Source of the DNA: Neotamlana sargassicola
GTDB taxonomy: Bacteria; Bacteroidota; Bacteroidia; Flavobacteriales; Flavobacteriaceae
Assembly (NCBI RefSeq): GCF_020523965.1
Contig: NZ_JAJAPX010000003.1
Span: 62,001 to 126,000 of the forward strand
Reading direction: 5' to 3'
Length of the DNA: 64,000 nt
The position numbers and the translations under genes are program-made. Shown here piece after piece: positions 1 to 8,592 of the stretch (the stretch's first letter is position 1; the number at the start of each line of letters is the position of its first letter). The notes beneath the pieces were generated by a model. That model ran no database searches. It had not been told where the DNA came from and saw nothing but the letters and a program-made list of their open reading frames with translations.

Positions 1-1
1 A

Positions 2-52
2 GGTGTGAGTTTACTTGGTTTAGTATTAAGATTATTAGACTCTGCAGTTTAA
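2..52 (+). CDS. possible 3' end of an upstream gene
   Basis: The first bases read in the second frame give a hydrophobic tail of 16 residues ending in LRLLDSAV and a TAA stop at 50-52. A strong terminator follows at 107-137, so some plus-strand gene does end near here. The first frame is also open, to a stop at 94-96, and cannot be excluded. The fragment is too short to identify. Confidence 0.25.
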   Translation, partial: GVSLLGLVLRLLDSAV

Positions 53-106
53 TTTTAAGATGGTTAAATAAGCCCGATAAACCTGCAAGTTTATAAATGA
101 ATTTTT

Positions 107-137
107 AAACGCTTTTCAGAAATGAAAGGCGTTTTTT
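107..137 (+). terminator. rho-independent terminator
   Basis: A 12-bp stem (107-118 with 123-134, one G-U pair) closes a GAAA tetraloop and runs into a T tract. It would end transcription of the gene entering from the left edge. Confidence 0.8.
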
Positions 138-242
138 ATGTGTTTTAAATGTTATTTTCAAGTTAATTGTTTTAAAAAAATATGAAAGAAGCATATTTAT
201 GTTAATTTATTGAGTAGGTTTTACAACACTAACTTGAATATT

Positions 243-1109
243 ATGGATACATATGATAAGTTTCATTTTAAACATTTACCAAAATTATTAATAAATACTT
301 CTAAAAATTGGTTGGATAGTAATCCCTTTCAATTAAGTGCTATAGTTGCCTATTATGCCATTTTATCTTTACCAGCACTTCTAGTTTTAATTTTAAATAT
401 TGTTGGTAATGTGTGGGGTAAAGAGATTGTACAAGGTGAATTATTAGATGAAATTACCAATTCTATTGGTATTGAAGCGGCAGAATTTGTAAGGAAAATG
501 ATGTTAGACAGGGGAGATGAATCGGTTTCTATATTTACAACTATAGTTGGTGTTTTAACCTTGCTTTATGGAGCAACAGGTGTATTTTATCAATTACAAG
601 AGGTTTTTGACAAAATCTGGGAAGTTAAAGTTCAATCTAACTTAAATAGTATTTTACAAACTATATTAGATCGATTGAAGAGTTTTGGATTTATCTTAAT
701 CATTGCTTTTCTGCTACTAATTAGTTTTGTTATTACTTCATTAATTAGTGCTTTTAGTAAACGTATTGAAGATTTTTTACCAGAAAACCTTTTTGATTTA
801 GTTTATATTTTTGATTTTATTATTTCGAGTTTATTTATATATGTTTTGTTTGCTGCAATGTTTAAGTATTTACCAAGTAAAAAAATTAAATGGAAAGCTG
901 TTAGGGTAGGAGCAGCACTAACCGCATTGTTGTTTGTGCTAGGTAAGTTTTTATTAGCGTGGTATTTTAAAGAAATGAATCCCGCATCTACTTACGGAGC
1001 TGCGGGGTCTGTGGTGTTAATTATGTTATGGGTTTCGTACTCTAGTTTAATTTTATTTTTTGGCGCTAATTTTACAAAAGTGTTTTCTGATAGATATTTG
1101 TTAACCTAA
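243..1109 (+). CDS. YihY/BrkB family inner-membrane protein
   Basis: An integral membrane protein of the YihY/virulence factor BrkB family, 288 residues from the ATG at 243. The frame also offers a TTG at 210, but homologues begin close to this ATG. The family signature is visible: a first helix region beginning SAIVAYYAILSLPAL, a central G-ATGVFYQLQEVFDKIW segment, and a C-terminal YGAAGSVVLIMLWVSYSS helix followed by an FGANFTKVF end. About six membrane segments are apparent. The molecular function of the family is not settled; the old ribonuclease BN name is not supported. Its last bases overlap the 3' end of the convergent acetolactate synthase-like gene by 9 bp. Confidence 0.9.
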   Translation: MDTYDKFHFKHLPKLLINTSKNWLDSNPFQLSAIVAYYAILSLPALLVLILNIVGNVWGKEIVQGELLDEITNSIGIEAAEFVRKMMLDRGDESVSIFTTIVGVLTLLYGATGVFYQLQEVFDKIWEVKVQSNLNSILQTILDRLKSFGFILIIAFLLLISFVITSLISAFSKRIEDFLPENLFDLVYIFDFIISSLFIYVLFAAMFKYLPSKKIKWKAVRVGAALTALLFVLGKFLLAWYFKEMNPASTYGAAGSVVLIMLWVSYSSLILFFGANFTKVFSDRYLLT

Positions 1110-2720
1110 AAGCTTTTCGTTTAAAGAATAATCTATGGCTAAATCTATGACATGAACTCCTTTTTCATTTATAACTTTTTCAAAAATACTTTTAAAAGCT
1201 TCAATTGAATTAGGTTTATAACCATTAGCTCCAAAACTTTCGGCATATTTTATAAAATCTGGGTTTTTGTATTTTAATCCATAATCTTTAAAACCTTCTT
1301 TGTTTTGTTTCCACTCTATCATACCATATGCGCTATCATTTAAAATAATAACAACCAAATCTAAATTTAATCTTACGGCGGTTTCCAATTCCTGAGAGTT
1401 CATCATAAAACCACCATCACCATTTATTGAAACTACTTTTTTGCTTGGATGCAATAATTTGGTCATTATAGCCGAAGCAAAACCAGCTCCCATAGTAGCT
1501 AAAGCATTATCTAACAATAATGTGTTTAGGCTGTGTGTTGGGTAGTTTCTAGAAAACCATAGTTTATAAATACCATTATCTAAAGTAATAATACCATCTT
1601 CTGGTATAATGTTTCGGGCTAATTTAACTAGTTTTTGTGGTAAGATAGGGAAACGATTATCGTCTTCATAAGGTTGGTTTTCTTCAATAATTTTATTTTT
1701 TATATCTAAAAAATATTCATTTTTAGTTTTTAAGTCATTTTTTAAAACTTTGGTTAGTTCTGTTACTGTTGTAGCAATATCTCCTATTAAATTTAAATGC
1801 GGAAAATAAACCTCGTTAATTTCGGCTTCAAAAAAATTGATGTGTATAACTTTTGTATCATCATTATGGCTCATTACAAAAGGTGGTTTCTCTATAGTAT
1901 CATGGCCTACATTAATAATTAAATCGGCATAATCTATAGCTTTATGCACTATGTCGTTTGCGCTTAAGGCGGCTGTACCTATGTATAAATCATTTCGTTC
2001 ATCAATAATACCTTTAGCCATTTGTGTGTTTATAAAAGGTATTTTTAAAGTGTTTACCAATTTAGTTAATGCGTTACAACATCTTTTTCTATTAGCATCT
2101 GCACCTATAAGTAAAAGTGGATGTTTTGCGTTTAAAATGAGTTGTTTCGCATCGCTTAAATTGTCATAATTTACTGTTGGAATTTTATTGGATATGACAT
2201 CAAAAATTGTAAAATCTTTCACATCTTCTTTAGCAACATCTTCAGGAATTTCTAAATGCACAACTCCTGGACGTTCTTCTTCAGATTTTCTAAAAAGCTC
2301 TCGAATTGTAGATGTTGCATTTTCACCGTAGGTTAATTGTTTGGATGTTTTTGTTAGTGGTTGAAGCATTTTTACAACATCTATTATTTGAAAATTACCT
2401 TGTTTTCTGTCTTTTAAAGGTTTTTGGCCTGTAAGCATTAGCATAGGCATTGCTCCCAATTGGGCATATGCTGCTGGATTAAATAAATTTAATGCACCAG
2501 GGCCTAAAGTTGCCATACATACACCGGCTTTTCCAGTTAAGCGACCATAGGTTGCAGCCATATACCCGGCACCTTGTTCATGCCTTACTGTAATCATTTT
2601 AATTTGGTCAGATTTTCTAATGGATTCTAAAAGGTCTAAATTTTCTTCTCCTGGTAATCCAAAAATATATTCTACACCTTCGTTTTCTAAGGCTTTAACT
2701 ATTAAATCCGATGTTTTCAT
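1101..2720 (-). CDS. acetolactate synthase large-subunit-like TPP enzyme (AlsS type)
   Basis: A thiamine diphosphate enzyme of 539 residues, the normal length for catabolic acetolactate synthase, which condenses two pyruvates to 2-acetolactate. The three-domain layout is visible: an N-terminal PYR domain with the catalytic Glu48 in VRHEQGAGYMA, a central Rossmann domain, and a C-terminal PP domain with GDGG at 434-437 and Asn461 forming the Mg-TPP motif. The FAD-binding RFDDR motif of anabolic IlvB enzymes is absent; the equivalent stretch reads INVGHDTIEKPP, as in AlsS. No regulatory small subunit is nearby, which also fits the catabolic type. Substrate is inferred from the family; related oxalyl-CoA or glyoxylate enzymes are less likely. 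It stands alone and is divergent from the peroxiredoxin-like gene. Confidence 0.85.
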   Translation of the reverse strand: MKTSDLIVKALENEGVEYIFGLPGEENLDLLESIRKSDQIKMITVRHEQGAGYMAATYGRLTGKAGVCMATLGPGALNLFNPAAYAQLGAMPMLMLTGQKPLKDRKQGNFQIIDVVKMLQPLTKTSKQLTYGENATSTIRELFRKSEEERPGVVHLEIPEDVAKEDVKDFTIFDVISNKIPTVNYDNLSDAKQLILNAKHPLLLIGADANRKRCCNALTKLVNTLKIPFINTQMAKGIIDERNDLYIGTAALSANDIVHKAIDYADLIINVGHDTIEKPPFVMSHNDDTKVIHINFFEAEINEVYFPHLNLIGDIATTVTELTKVLKNDLKTKNEYFLDIKNKIIEENQPYEDDNRFPILPQKLVKLARNIIPEDGIITLDNGIYKLWFSRNYPTHSLNTLLLDNALATMGAGFASAIMTKLLHPSKKVVSINGDGGFMMNSQELETAVRLNLDLVVIILNDSAYGMIEWKQNKEGFKDYGLKYKNPDFIKYAESFGANGYKPNSIEAFKSIFEKVINEKGVHVIDLAIDYSLNEKLLG

Positions 2721-2898
2721 AACGTTTTCCTTTTTTACTTAAACTACAAATAATAAGCTTGTTAGCTCTTATGTTTTTATATAAATAAACGTTAAGGTTT
2801 TAGTAAATATGTTATAGTTTGTTAAGTAGTTGGCTATTAAATAATATGGTGTTAGTTTATATGGAGATTTTAAGTTTAATAAAAATTGAAATAGAAAA

Positions 2899-3408
2899 AT
2901 GATAAAACCAAGAGAGAAAACACCAGATTTGAAAATTAATTTAGTAAACGGAAGTACATGGGAGTTAAGTGATCAAAATCCAGATAATTTTACACTAGTT
3001 TTATTTTATCGTGGAAAACATTGTCCAGTTTGTAAAATGCAACTTGAAGAGTTAGAGAATAAATTATCTGAATTTAAAGAAAGAGGAATTAACGTACTTG
3101 CTGTAAGCGCAAATACTGAAGATTTAGCAAAAGAAACATACGAAGAGTGGAATATTAAAAACATTCCGTTGGGGTATGGCTTACCAATAGAAGAAGCAAG
3201 AGCGTGGGGACTTTTTATTTCGGAAGCTATTTCAGACAAAGAACCTGAGCATTTTTTTGAACCAGGTTTGTTTTTAATTGATAAAGACCAAAAAGTTTAC
3301 TGGGAATCTATACAATCGATGCCTTTTGGTAGGCCAAGTTTTAAAGATGTAATTAATGGAATTGATTATATTTTAAAGCAAGGCTACCCTGCTAGAGGTG
3401 AAGCTTAA
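2899..3408 (+). CDS. peroxiredoxin-like (AhpC/TSA) protein
   Basis: A cytoplasmic thioredoxin-fold protein of 169 residues without a signal peptide. The redox motif CPVC (Cys42, Cys45) follows a LVLFYRGKH strand, matching the peroxiredoxin-like AhpC/TSA family rather than classical two-Cys AhpC. A later strand, GLFLIDKDQKVYWESIQ, carries the usual substrate-channel side of the fold. The likely role is thiol-dependent peroxide or disulfide reduction, inferred from family only. It is monocistronic: it diverges from the acetolactate synthase gene and ends at a terminator shared with the convergent nuclease gene. Confidence 0.85.
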   Translation: MIKPREKTPDLKINLVNGSTWELSDQNPDNFTLVLFYRGKHCPVCKMQLEELENKLSEFKERGINVLAVSANTEDLAKETYEEWNIKNIPLGYGLPIEEARAWGLFISEAISDKEPEHFFEPGLFLIDKDQKVYWESIQSMPFGRPSFKDVINGIDYILKQGYPARGEA

Positions 3409-3421
3409 TTGTGTAAAACAA

Positions 3422-3450
3422 AAAACTCTCAATTTTATTGAGAGTTTTTT
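3422..3450. terminator. bidirectional terminator
   Basis: A perfect 11-bp stem (3422-3432 with 3438-3448) with a 5-base loop lies between two convergent genes. A tracts and T tracts on both sides let it act on either strand. Confidence 0.8.
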
Positions 3451-3451
3451 G

Positions 3452-4234
3452 TTAAAATAAATCGTTTAAAACTTTTACAAGCCTAATTCCTGCAATTTGT
3501 AATTGTTTTCTAACGGTTGTAAAATTGTTATAAGAATATCTGTATCTTAAATTCTCATTAAGTTCTGCAGACTTGTATACTAGTTTAGCTAATTCGTGGG
3601 TTTCGTTTACCCAATCAACAACAGAGCCTTCTTGTAATTTTTTAATATCAGTTTTGTTTAATAATTCTGCATTATCAGCCAGTTCATCATAACTCATATT
3701 AAATTCTTCAATCATGTCAGAATCCCAAACACGGTGAAGGTTCGAGTCTTTATAATGCCATTGCACCTTAATATCGTTACCACCTTTATCTTCCTTTAAT
3801 CCAACATGCATTGGCTGGTGTAAATCGCCAACTAAATGTATTAATAGTTTTAGGTAAAAAGCTTTATCGCTATTACTAGAGTTTTCATCTTTAATTACAG
3901 AAATACATGTATTTATTCCTGTTACTAAATCGCCTTCAGGATTTTTAATAGCTGTTTCGTAGCTTTCTTCAAAGGGCATGTTAATATAATGCCAAGAATA
4001 AAATTTATTATATTTTTTATCAGACTTAATTTCATCTGCATAAGTAGATACAAATGCAAGTGATTGATTTTTTAAAAGTTTGTTTATTTTTCGTTTAGCT
4101 TTTCTAGAAAGATGTTTTTCTGCAATTTCTCCAACAACTCGATGTCCTGTAGGCCCCCAAAACTCGTTATAAGCCAAAGATTGTTTTGGTATTAACAGTG
4201 TAAATAATAAGCTGATAGTTATTAAGTATTTCAT
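3452..4234 (-). CDS. S1/P1 nuclease family protein
   Basis: A secreted zinc-dependent nuclease, 260 residues. The first ~21 residues form a signal peptide. The mature protein starts near the Trp26 that provides an N-terminal zinc ligand in this family. The trinuclear zinc ligands are all recognisable: His31 in GPTGHRVVG, Asp67, His82, the HLVGDLHQPMH block (His133, Asp137, His143), and NLHRVWD (His167, Asp171). The predicted reaction is phosphodiester hydrolysis of single-stranded DNA or RNA with 3'-nucleotidase activity, in the periplasm or outside the cell, probably for nucleic acid and phosphate scavenging. It is monocistronic. Confidence 0.92.
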   Translation of the reverse strand: MKYLITISLLFTLLIPKQSLAYNEFWGPTGHRVVGEIAEKHLSRKAKRKINKLLKNQSLAFVSTYADEIKSDKKYNKFYSWHYINMPFEESYETAIKNPEGDLVTGINTCISVIKDENSSNSDKAFYLKLLIHLVGDLHQPMHVGLKEDKGGNDIKVQWHYKDSNLHRVWDSDMIEEFNMSYDELADNAELLNKTDIKKLQEGSVVDWVNETHELAKLVYKSAELNENLRYRYSYNNFTTVRKQLQIAGIRLVKVLNDLF

Positions 4235-4452
4235 AAATTATATTTTATGCTAATTTATAAATATATGTATTATAACAGCGGGTTAATTATTGTATTTAAA
4301 GAAGTTTTAACGAACGCTTTTTTTATTTTTTTTGTAAAAAATGTGACTATTTAAATAAAAGTGTTTCAAATACAGACAACTAGCACACACATAAAAACCT
4401 TATGTAATAAAATAGAAGGTAATTATTTTTATGAAGTGCGAACAAATAGTTT

Positions 4453-4626
4453 ATGGAAGACTCTTATAACCCAGATGAAAAACCTTTAAAAAAAGTACCA
4501 GAGGATTTAAAACCCAAGGTTATGGAAGATATTGAATCAGCAAATCAATTAATGGATATTTTAAATAAGTTTCCTAATAAAGTGGCCGATATATTTAATG
4601 TTCTTAGAGGTAAAAAAAATACTTAA
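4453..4626 (+). CDS. small hypothetical protein, 57 residues
   Basis: A short open frame from ATG to TAA upstream of the sigma factor gene. The product is charged and soluble (starts MEDSYNPDEKPLKK, ends LRGKKNT), with a predicted amphipathic helical segment from about residue 22 to 52 and no signal peptide or membrane segment. Codon use resembles its neighbours and it fills an otherwise empty 490-bp gap, which supports it being real. It is not recognised as a known family. It may be co-transcribed with the ECF sigma factor 200 bp downstream. Confidence 0.5.
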   Translation: MEDSYNPDEKPLKKVPEDLKPKVMEDIESANQLMDILNKFPNKVADIFNVLRGKKNT

Positions 4627-4824
4627 TAATTGTCTTTTCCTGTATTACCAAATTCGCAAACAAATTTCAAAAACACTTAAATTGAGTTTTTTCTTACTTT
4701 TAAAATGTGATTTAATCGATTTTATTTGTTTTTAATCGATTTTAATAAGCTTGTTCTTTATAAAACTTCGAACTGTTCTTCAATCTATAATATTGGCATA
4801 TCATTAACCGAAAACCAATTAATT

Positions 4825-5370
4825 TTGAAAGACGAAGCCATTATCTCAAGAATTTTAGATTTAAACGAAACACATTATTTTGAAACTATTTACGATAGAT
4901 ATTCAACTCATATTTATAATAAATGTTTCTCTTTTGTAAAGAATGAAGCTGAGGCAAAAGATTTAACTCAAGATATTTTTTTAAAGTTATATTTAAAATT
5001 ATCTAGTTTTCAAGGGAGATCAAAGTTTTCAACTTGGGTTTATTCATTCACTTATAATTATTGTATAAACTATGTAAATAGAAGTGCAAAAAGAAAATAT
5101 GAAATGCGATTAAATGAGGATTTCGATTTAGAAAATGTTGGAGAAGCCATAGATGCAACTTTAACTAAACAAGTACAGGCAGAAGAACAGCTTATAAAAG
5201 CAATGGAACAATTGCCTGTTAAAGACAAAATGATTTTAGAATTAAAATATTTGCAAAAGCTTAGTGTAAAAGATATTGAAACGAAATTAAACTTAGGGTC
5301 TAGTGCCGTTAAAATGAGAATAAAAAGAGCTAAAGAACGCTTAGCAGATACTTATGCAACAGTGGCTTAA
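4825..5370 (+). CDS. ECF-type RNA polymerase sigma factor
   Basis: A sigma-70 family regulator of the extracytoplasmic-function class, about 181 residues. Region 2 spans roughly residues 18-85 of this start and contains the EAKDLTQDIFLKLY helix that contacts core polymerase, plus the FSTWVYSFTYNYCINYVNR promoter-melting segment. Region 4 lies near the C-terminus, with LPVKDKMILELKYLQKLSVKDIE and an SSAVKMRIKRAKERL recognition helix. No ATG is suitably placed; TTG at 4825 gives the usual length, while TTG at 4726 would add an unconserved 33-residue extension. No anti-sigma gene is adjacent, so how it is controlled is not visible. It converges on the hybrid kinase gene with only 6 bp between them. 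Confidence 0.85.
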   Translation: MKDEAIISRILDLNETHYFETIYDRYSTHIYNKCFSFVKNEAEAKDLTQDIFLKLYLKLSSFQGRSKFSTWVYSFTYNYCINYVNRSAKRKYEMRLNEDFDLENVGEAIDATLTKQVQAEEQLIKAMEQLPVKDKMILELKYLQKLSVKDIETKLNLGSSAVKMRIKRAKERLADTYATVA

Positions 5371-5376
5371 GTAAAA

Positions 5377-6888
5377 TTATTTTAAGTGTTTTTTGATGCT
5401 TTCTAGAAGTTTATGTTTATCAAAAGGTTTTACCAAAACATCATTAATGCCATTTTTCTTATAGCGCTTTATATCGTCTTTATAGCCTTGTGTAGATAAA
5501 ACAATAATTGGTGTTTTTTTGTATTCTTTTGATAGACTTCTAATAGAAGCAGATAAATTAGAGGCAGAATACCCTTGAATAGTATTTGATAGAAGTATTA
5601 AATCGACCTTTTGGTCTACTAGATTAGGAATAACTGCTTCACCATCAGAAATTATATTAATGAAAAATAAACCTGTAGATGCCAAAATTTTTAAAATCGA
5701 TAATTGAATTATCTCAGAATCCTCTACTAATAAAATGTTATATTTTTGTTTCAATTCTGGAAGCTGGTTATTTAATAGTGCTTCTTTTTGATCTTGAGTA
5801 TAGTTTGATGCTTTAAAGCTAACATTGAATATAAAAGTAGATCCTTTATCTATTTTACTTTCAACTTTAATATTTCCTTGCATTTCAGAAATTAGGTATT
5901 TTACAATAGCTAATCCTAAGCCAACGCCTGTTTGTTCTTCACCTGTTTCAATTTTTGTAAACCTATCAAAAATAGATTTTAGGTTTTCTTCTGCTATACC
6001 ACAACCAGTGTCTTCAACTTCAAAATGTAAATTAACTTTGTTTGCCCTAGTGTGGTTATGCGAAACTTTAATGTGTATATGTCCTTTGCTTGTATAGTTT
6101 AAAGCATTGGTTAATAAGTTTGCTAAAATTTGTTTTAATCTATATTGATCGCCCTCAACAAAAGTTGGTACTTTTTCTCCTATTTCTAATTTAAAAGATA
6201 ACCCCTTTTTGCTTGCTAAGTAGTTATAAATAACTTCAATATTTTTTAGCAATTCTTTTAAATTAAAGACTTTACTAACCAAAATTAGTTTGCCAGATTC
6301 AATTTTGCTTATATCTAAAATGTCTTCAATTCGCTGTTTTAAATCTTTATTTGCCGATTGAATTATTTCTAGATAATTTTTTTGTTCGTCGTTTAAGTTG
6401 CTGTTTATTAATAAATCGCTAAATATTGTTGATGCTGTTATTGGGTTACGTAACTGGTGACTAAAATTGGCTATAAAATTATTTTTAAAAGTTTCTTTTT
6501 CAAGCAAATATTCGTTTTTAAGTACAAGAATTTGTGAGTTTATTATAGATTCGTTTCTGGTTTGTGCTGTAAGTTGGTAATTGTTGTAATGCTTGGTTAG
6601 GTTTTCAATAATTACCAAGTTATTGTTGTTGTGGGTTTTTAATGTAACATCAACAACTAAAGGTTCTTGATTATTAAAATCTAGATTTATACACGAAAAC
6701 TCAAAACTTTCGTTTGTAGTTGGAAGTAAATGCGTTAATATTTCGAAAAAAGGATGAATATCTTGAATTTTTTCGCCAATTATTGTTGGTAAAATAGGTT
6801 GATCTTGTTCTAAAACAATACCTAAATCGTCAACTAAAATGTATTGAAAATTGTTTTTGTGATATTTATCTTTTAATTCTTGAAGCAT
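5377..6888 (-). CDS. soluble hybrid histidine kinase with degenerate receiver
   Basis: A 503-residue cytoplasmic kinase with no membrane segment. Residues ~1-100 resemble a PAS-like sensor and ~110-140 are helical. The HisKA box holds His144 in NFSHQLRNP. The ATPase domain shows Asn261 (N box), DTGCG at 293-297 and GVGLGLA at 321-327. A receiver domain follows at ~383-503 with the acidic pair Glu389/Asp390 and Lys487, but the usual phosphoacceptor Asp is Ser434 in the stretch DLILLSN. The kinase core looks active while the receiver probably cannot be phosphorylated in the standard way. It is the last gene of a four-gene operon, 6 bp after the small GTPase gene, which suggests it signals to or from that GTPase. 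No cognate regulator is adjacent. Confidence 0.88.
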   Translation of the reverse strand: MLQELKDKYHKNNFQYILVDDLGIVLEQDQPILPTIIGEKIQDIHPFFEILTHLLPTTNESFEFSCINLDFNNQEPLVVDVTLKTHNNNNLVIIENLTKHYNNYQLTAQTRNESIINSQILVLKNEYLLEKETFKNNFIANFSHQLRNPITASTIFSDLLINSNLNDEQKNYLEIIQSANKDLKQRIEDILDISKIESGKLILVSKVFNLKELLKNIEVIYNYLASKKGLSFKLEIGEKVPTFVEGDQYRLKQILANLLTNALNYTSKGHIHIKVSHNHTRANKVNLHFEVEDTGCGIAEENLKSIFDRFTKIETGEEQTGVGLGLAIVKYLISEMQGNIKVESKIDKGSTFIFNVSFKASNYTQDQKEALLNNQLPELKQKYNILLVEDSEIIQLSILKILASTGLFFINIISDGEAVIPNLVDQKVDLILLSNTIQGYSASNLSASIRSLSKEYKKTPIIVLSTQGYKDDIKRYKKNGINDVLVKPFDKHKLLESIKKHLK

Positions 6889-6894
6889 TTAGTT

Positions 6895-7383
6895 TTATAT
6901 TAAATCTTGGGCTAGTTTGGCAAAGAGTTTTTCAACTCTGCTTCCGGTTTTAGCACTAACAAAATAATCTACAACATTATCAAACTGTTCGCTATGCTCT
7001 TTTAAATATATTTTATTTACTAAATCTACTTTGTTGCCAACTACTTTAACAGGAACGGTTGAGAAGTTTTCTTTTAAAAAGGCTAATTCAGCATTAAGAT
7101 GCTCGAAAGTTACTGGTCTGGTTAAATCGAAAACATATATAAAACCGTTGGTACCCAGTAGGTAAGAAGGCCTTGTTTTTTTTATATCATCTTGCCCTTC
7201 TAAATCCCAGATAATTAACGAAATATCTTCATTTTCAGAAATATTTATAGTTCTTTTAGAAATATGTACGCCAATGGTAACTTTGTAGTCTTCGGTAAAG
7301 GTGTTTTCAACAAAACGCCTAATTAAAGAGGTTTTACCAACACCAAAGTGCCCAATTAAAACAATTTTCTTAGATATTGTCAT
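6895..7383 (-). CDS. Rab/Ras-like small GTPase
   Basis: A 162-residue stand-alone small GTPase. All G motifs are present: G1 GHFGVGKT (11-18), G2 Thr36 in KVTIG, G3 DLEG (60-63) followed by Gln64 at the Ras Gln61 position, G4 NKVD (117-120) and G5 SAK (143-145). Length and motif order match bacterial Rab/Ras-like GTPases rather than Era/Obg types. It lacks Roco extensions and a lipidation Cys. The conserved Gln suggests it can hydrolyse GTP, perhaps helped by a partner. Its start overlaps the roadblock-like gene by 14 bp, so the two are translationally coupled. By analogy with MglA and roadblock protein MglB it may work as a polarity or signalling switch; that is inference. Confidence 0.9.
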   Translation of the reverse strand: MTISKKIVLIGHFGVGKTSLIRRFVENTFTEDYKVTIGVHISKRTINISENEDISLIIWDLEGQDDIKKTRPSYLLGTNGFIYVFDLTRPVTFEHLNAELAFLKENFSTVPVKVVGNKVDLVNKIYLKEHSEQFDNVVDYFVSAKTGSRVEKLFAKLAQDLI

Positions 7384-8188
7384 TCTTAAAAAATTCTTCT
7401 AGTTTTTTTGATAATAATGGTTTGTTTTGTAGTAGTTTAGCTATTTTGTGTTTGTCTGCAAATTCTAAAAGTTCATCTTCTAAATCGTCTTTAAAAATTA
7501 CATTAAATACCCCAGAAATTACTACGGCTATATAAAATGAAGAAAAATTTTGAATATGTATATGGTATAAATCGTATTCTATGTATTGTAAACTTTGGTC
7601 TTCTTTTTTAAAGGCATCTTCAACAAAACTTTTAATGGCTGTTAGCATACCAGCAACCATATCTTCGTCGGCCATTTTGTTTTTAGAATACTCTGCTAAA
7701 AGTAACCCAGAGCCTTTTTCAATAACAATAATTTGCTCAATTTTGGCGCTGTTTTGCTCTTGTAAAATTAAATCGGATTCGCTTATGCCAGCTGCTTTAG
7801 ACTTTGCTCTTCTGAAAAAACGTTTAAAAGAAAAAGTTTTATTTACTTGATTGTTTATTCGCTCTGATAAAACTTGAATTTCGTGTTGAACATAGCGTTT
7901 TATCATTTTACCAATAATAGGGAAGAGGGCTTCTACAACAGCATCTTGTGAGTTTTTAATCTCAGCTTTTAAAGTACTGGTTATGGTTGGTCCGAGGGTT
8001 TCGGGTATGTCTTTAACGAAATTATTTAGTTTTGAGTCGATTATAGGATTAACTTTTTCAGATAATTCCTTTTGTGTATTAATTGTGTTTTCTAGAATCT
8101 GTATTTTTTTTTCAATAGATGATGCAAACTCACGCTCGTCGGTAAGTAAAATATCCTTAATAATATTTAGTTTCTCGTCTTGATTCAT
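7370..8188 (-). CDS. roadblock-like domain protein, GTPase partner
   Basis: A soluble protein of 272 residues. The N-terminal ~115 residues are helical and charged, including a long probable coiled coil. A basic segment FKRFFRRAKSK (121-131) follows, then a compact alpha/beta domain at ~148-245 containing IEQIIVIEKGSGLLL, DEDMVAGMLTAIKSFVEDAF and a YIAVVISG strand. This domain pattern is shared with the cytoplasmic part of cyanobacterial and proteobacterial OmpA-family proteins and resembles a roadblock/longin fold, a class that commonly regulates small GTPases. The flavobacterial form has no OmpA domain or membrane helix. It overlaps the GTPase gene, supporting a physical partnership. Automatic names such as cell envelope biogenesis protein OmpA would be misleading. 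Confidence 0.7.
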   Translation of the reverse strand: MNQDEKLNIIKDILLTDEREFASSIEKKIQILENTINTQKELSEKVNPIIDSKLNNFVKDIPETLGPTITSTLKAEIKNSQDAVVEALFPIIGKMIKRYVQHEIQVLSERINNQVNKTFSFKRFFRRAKSKAAGISESDLILQEQNSAKIEQIIVIEKGSGLLLAEYSKNKMADEDMVAGMLTAIKSFVEDAFKKEDQSLQYIEYDLYHIHIQNFSSFYIAVVISGVFNVIFKDDLEDELLEFADKHKIAKLLQNKPLLSKKLEEFFKNDNI

Positions 8189-8202
8189 CTATTAAATTAA
8201 AA

Positions 8203-8565
8203 CTACTCAGCAATTTTTTCTCCTAACTTAATAAAAAGCTCGCTCAGTAATTTTCTGTCTGCTTTTTTATCGCCTAAGTCGTCTAACTTATCGTTTACTG
8301 TGTTTTCTAATTCGGTTACGCGAATGTTAATATCGGTACTAAGTGAATCTATACTTTGTAATAATTCAGATTCTACAGAACTAATTAATTCTTGAAGTTC
8401 GTTTTTTTTGTGTAAAATATCTTTTTTTAAAGCTTCGAACTCTTCATTATATTCTTGAATATTTTCGCCAAAAATAAGTTCTTTAATAGCATCAATTTTC
8501 GAACTGGCATTTTTATGTTCACCGTTTAAATTTTCCGAAATTTCGGCTTTTGTATCTTTTTTCAT
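8203..8565 (-). CDS. coiled-coil protein of the GTPase operon
   Basis: A 120-residue acidic, nearly all-helical protein. Residues ~35-98 have heptad-like spacing typical of a coiled coil, and a conserved-looking tail reads DRKLLSELFIKLGEKI (103-118). The start was set at the ATG at 8565; a TTG at 8595 would add an unconvincing hydrophobic leader. It is the first gene of the operon, 14 bp before the roadblock-like gene. Similar tails occur in short proteins next to roadblock/OmpA-type genes in other phyla, so it is probably a scaffold or adaptor of the same complex. Relatives are sometimes labelled fructose-1,6-bisphosphatase, which nothing in this sequence supports. Confidence 0.7.
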   Translation of the reverse strand: MKKDTKAEISENLNGEHKNASSKIDAIKELIFGENIQEYNEEFEALKKDILHKKNELQELISSVESELLQSIDSLSTDINIRVTELENTVNDKLDDLGDKKADRKLLSELFIKLGEKIAE

Positions 8566-8592
8566 TTTAAGTTTGTTAGCAATGGTTAAAAA

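Noticed and set aside
8203-8565. Naming the coiled-coil protein fructose-1,6-bisphosphatase
   Set aside because: The sequence is a 120-residue coiled coil without any phosphatase motif.
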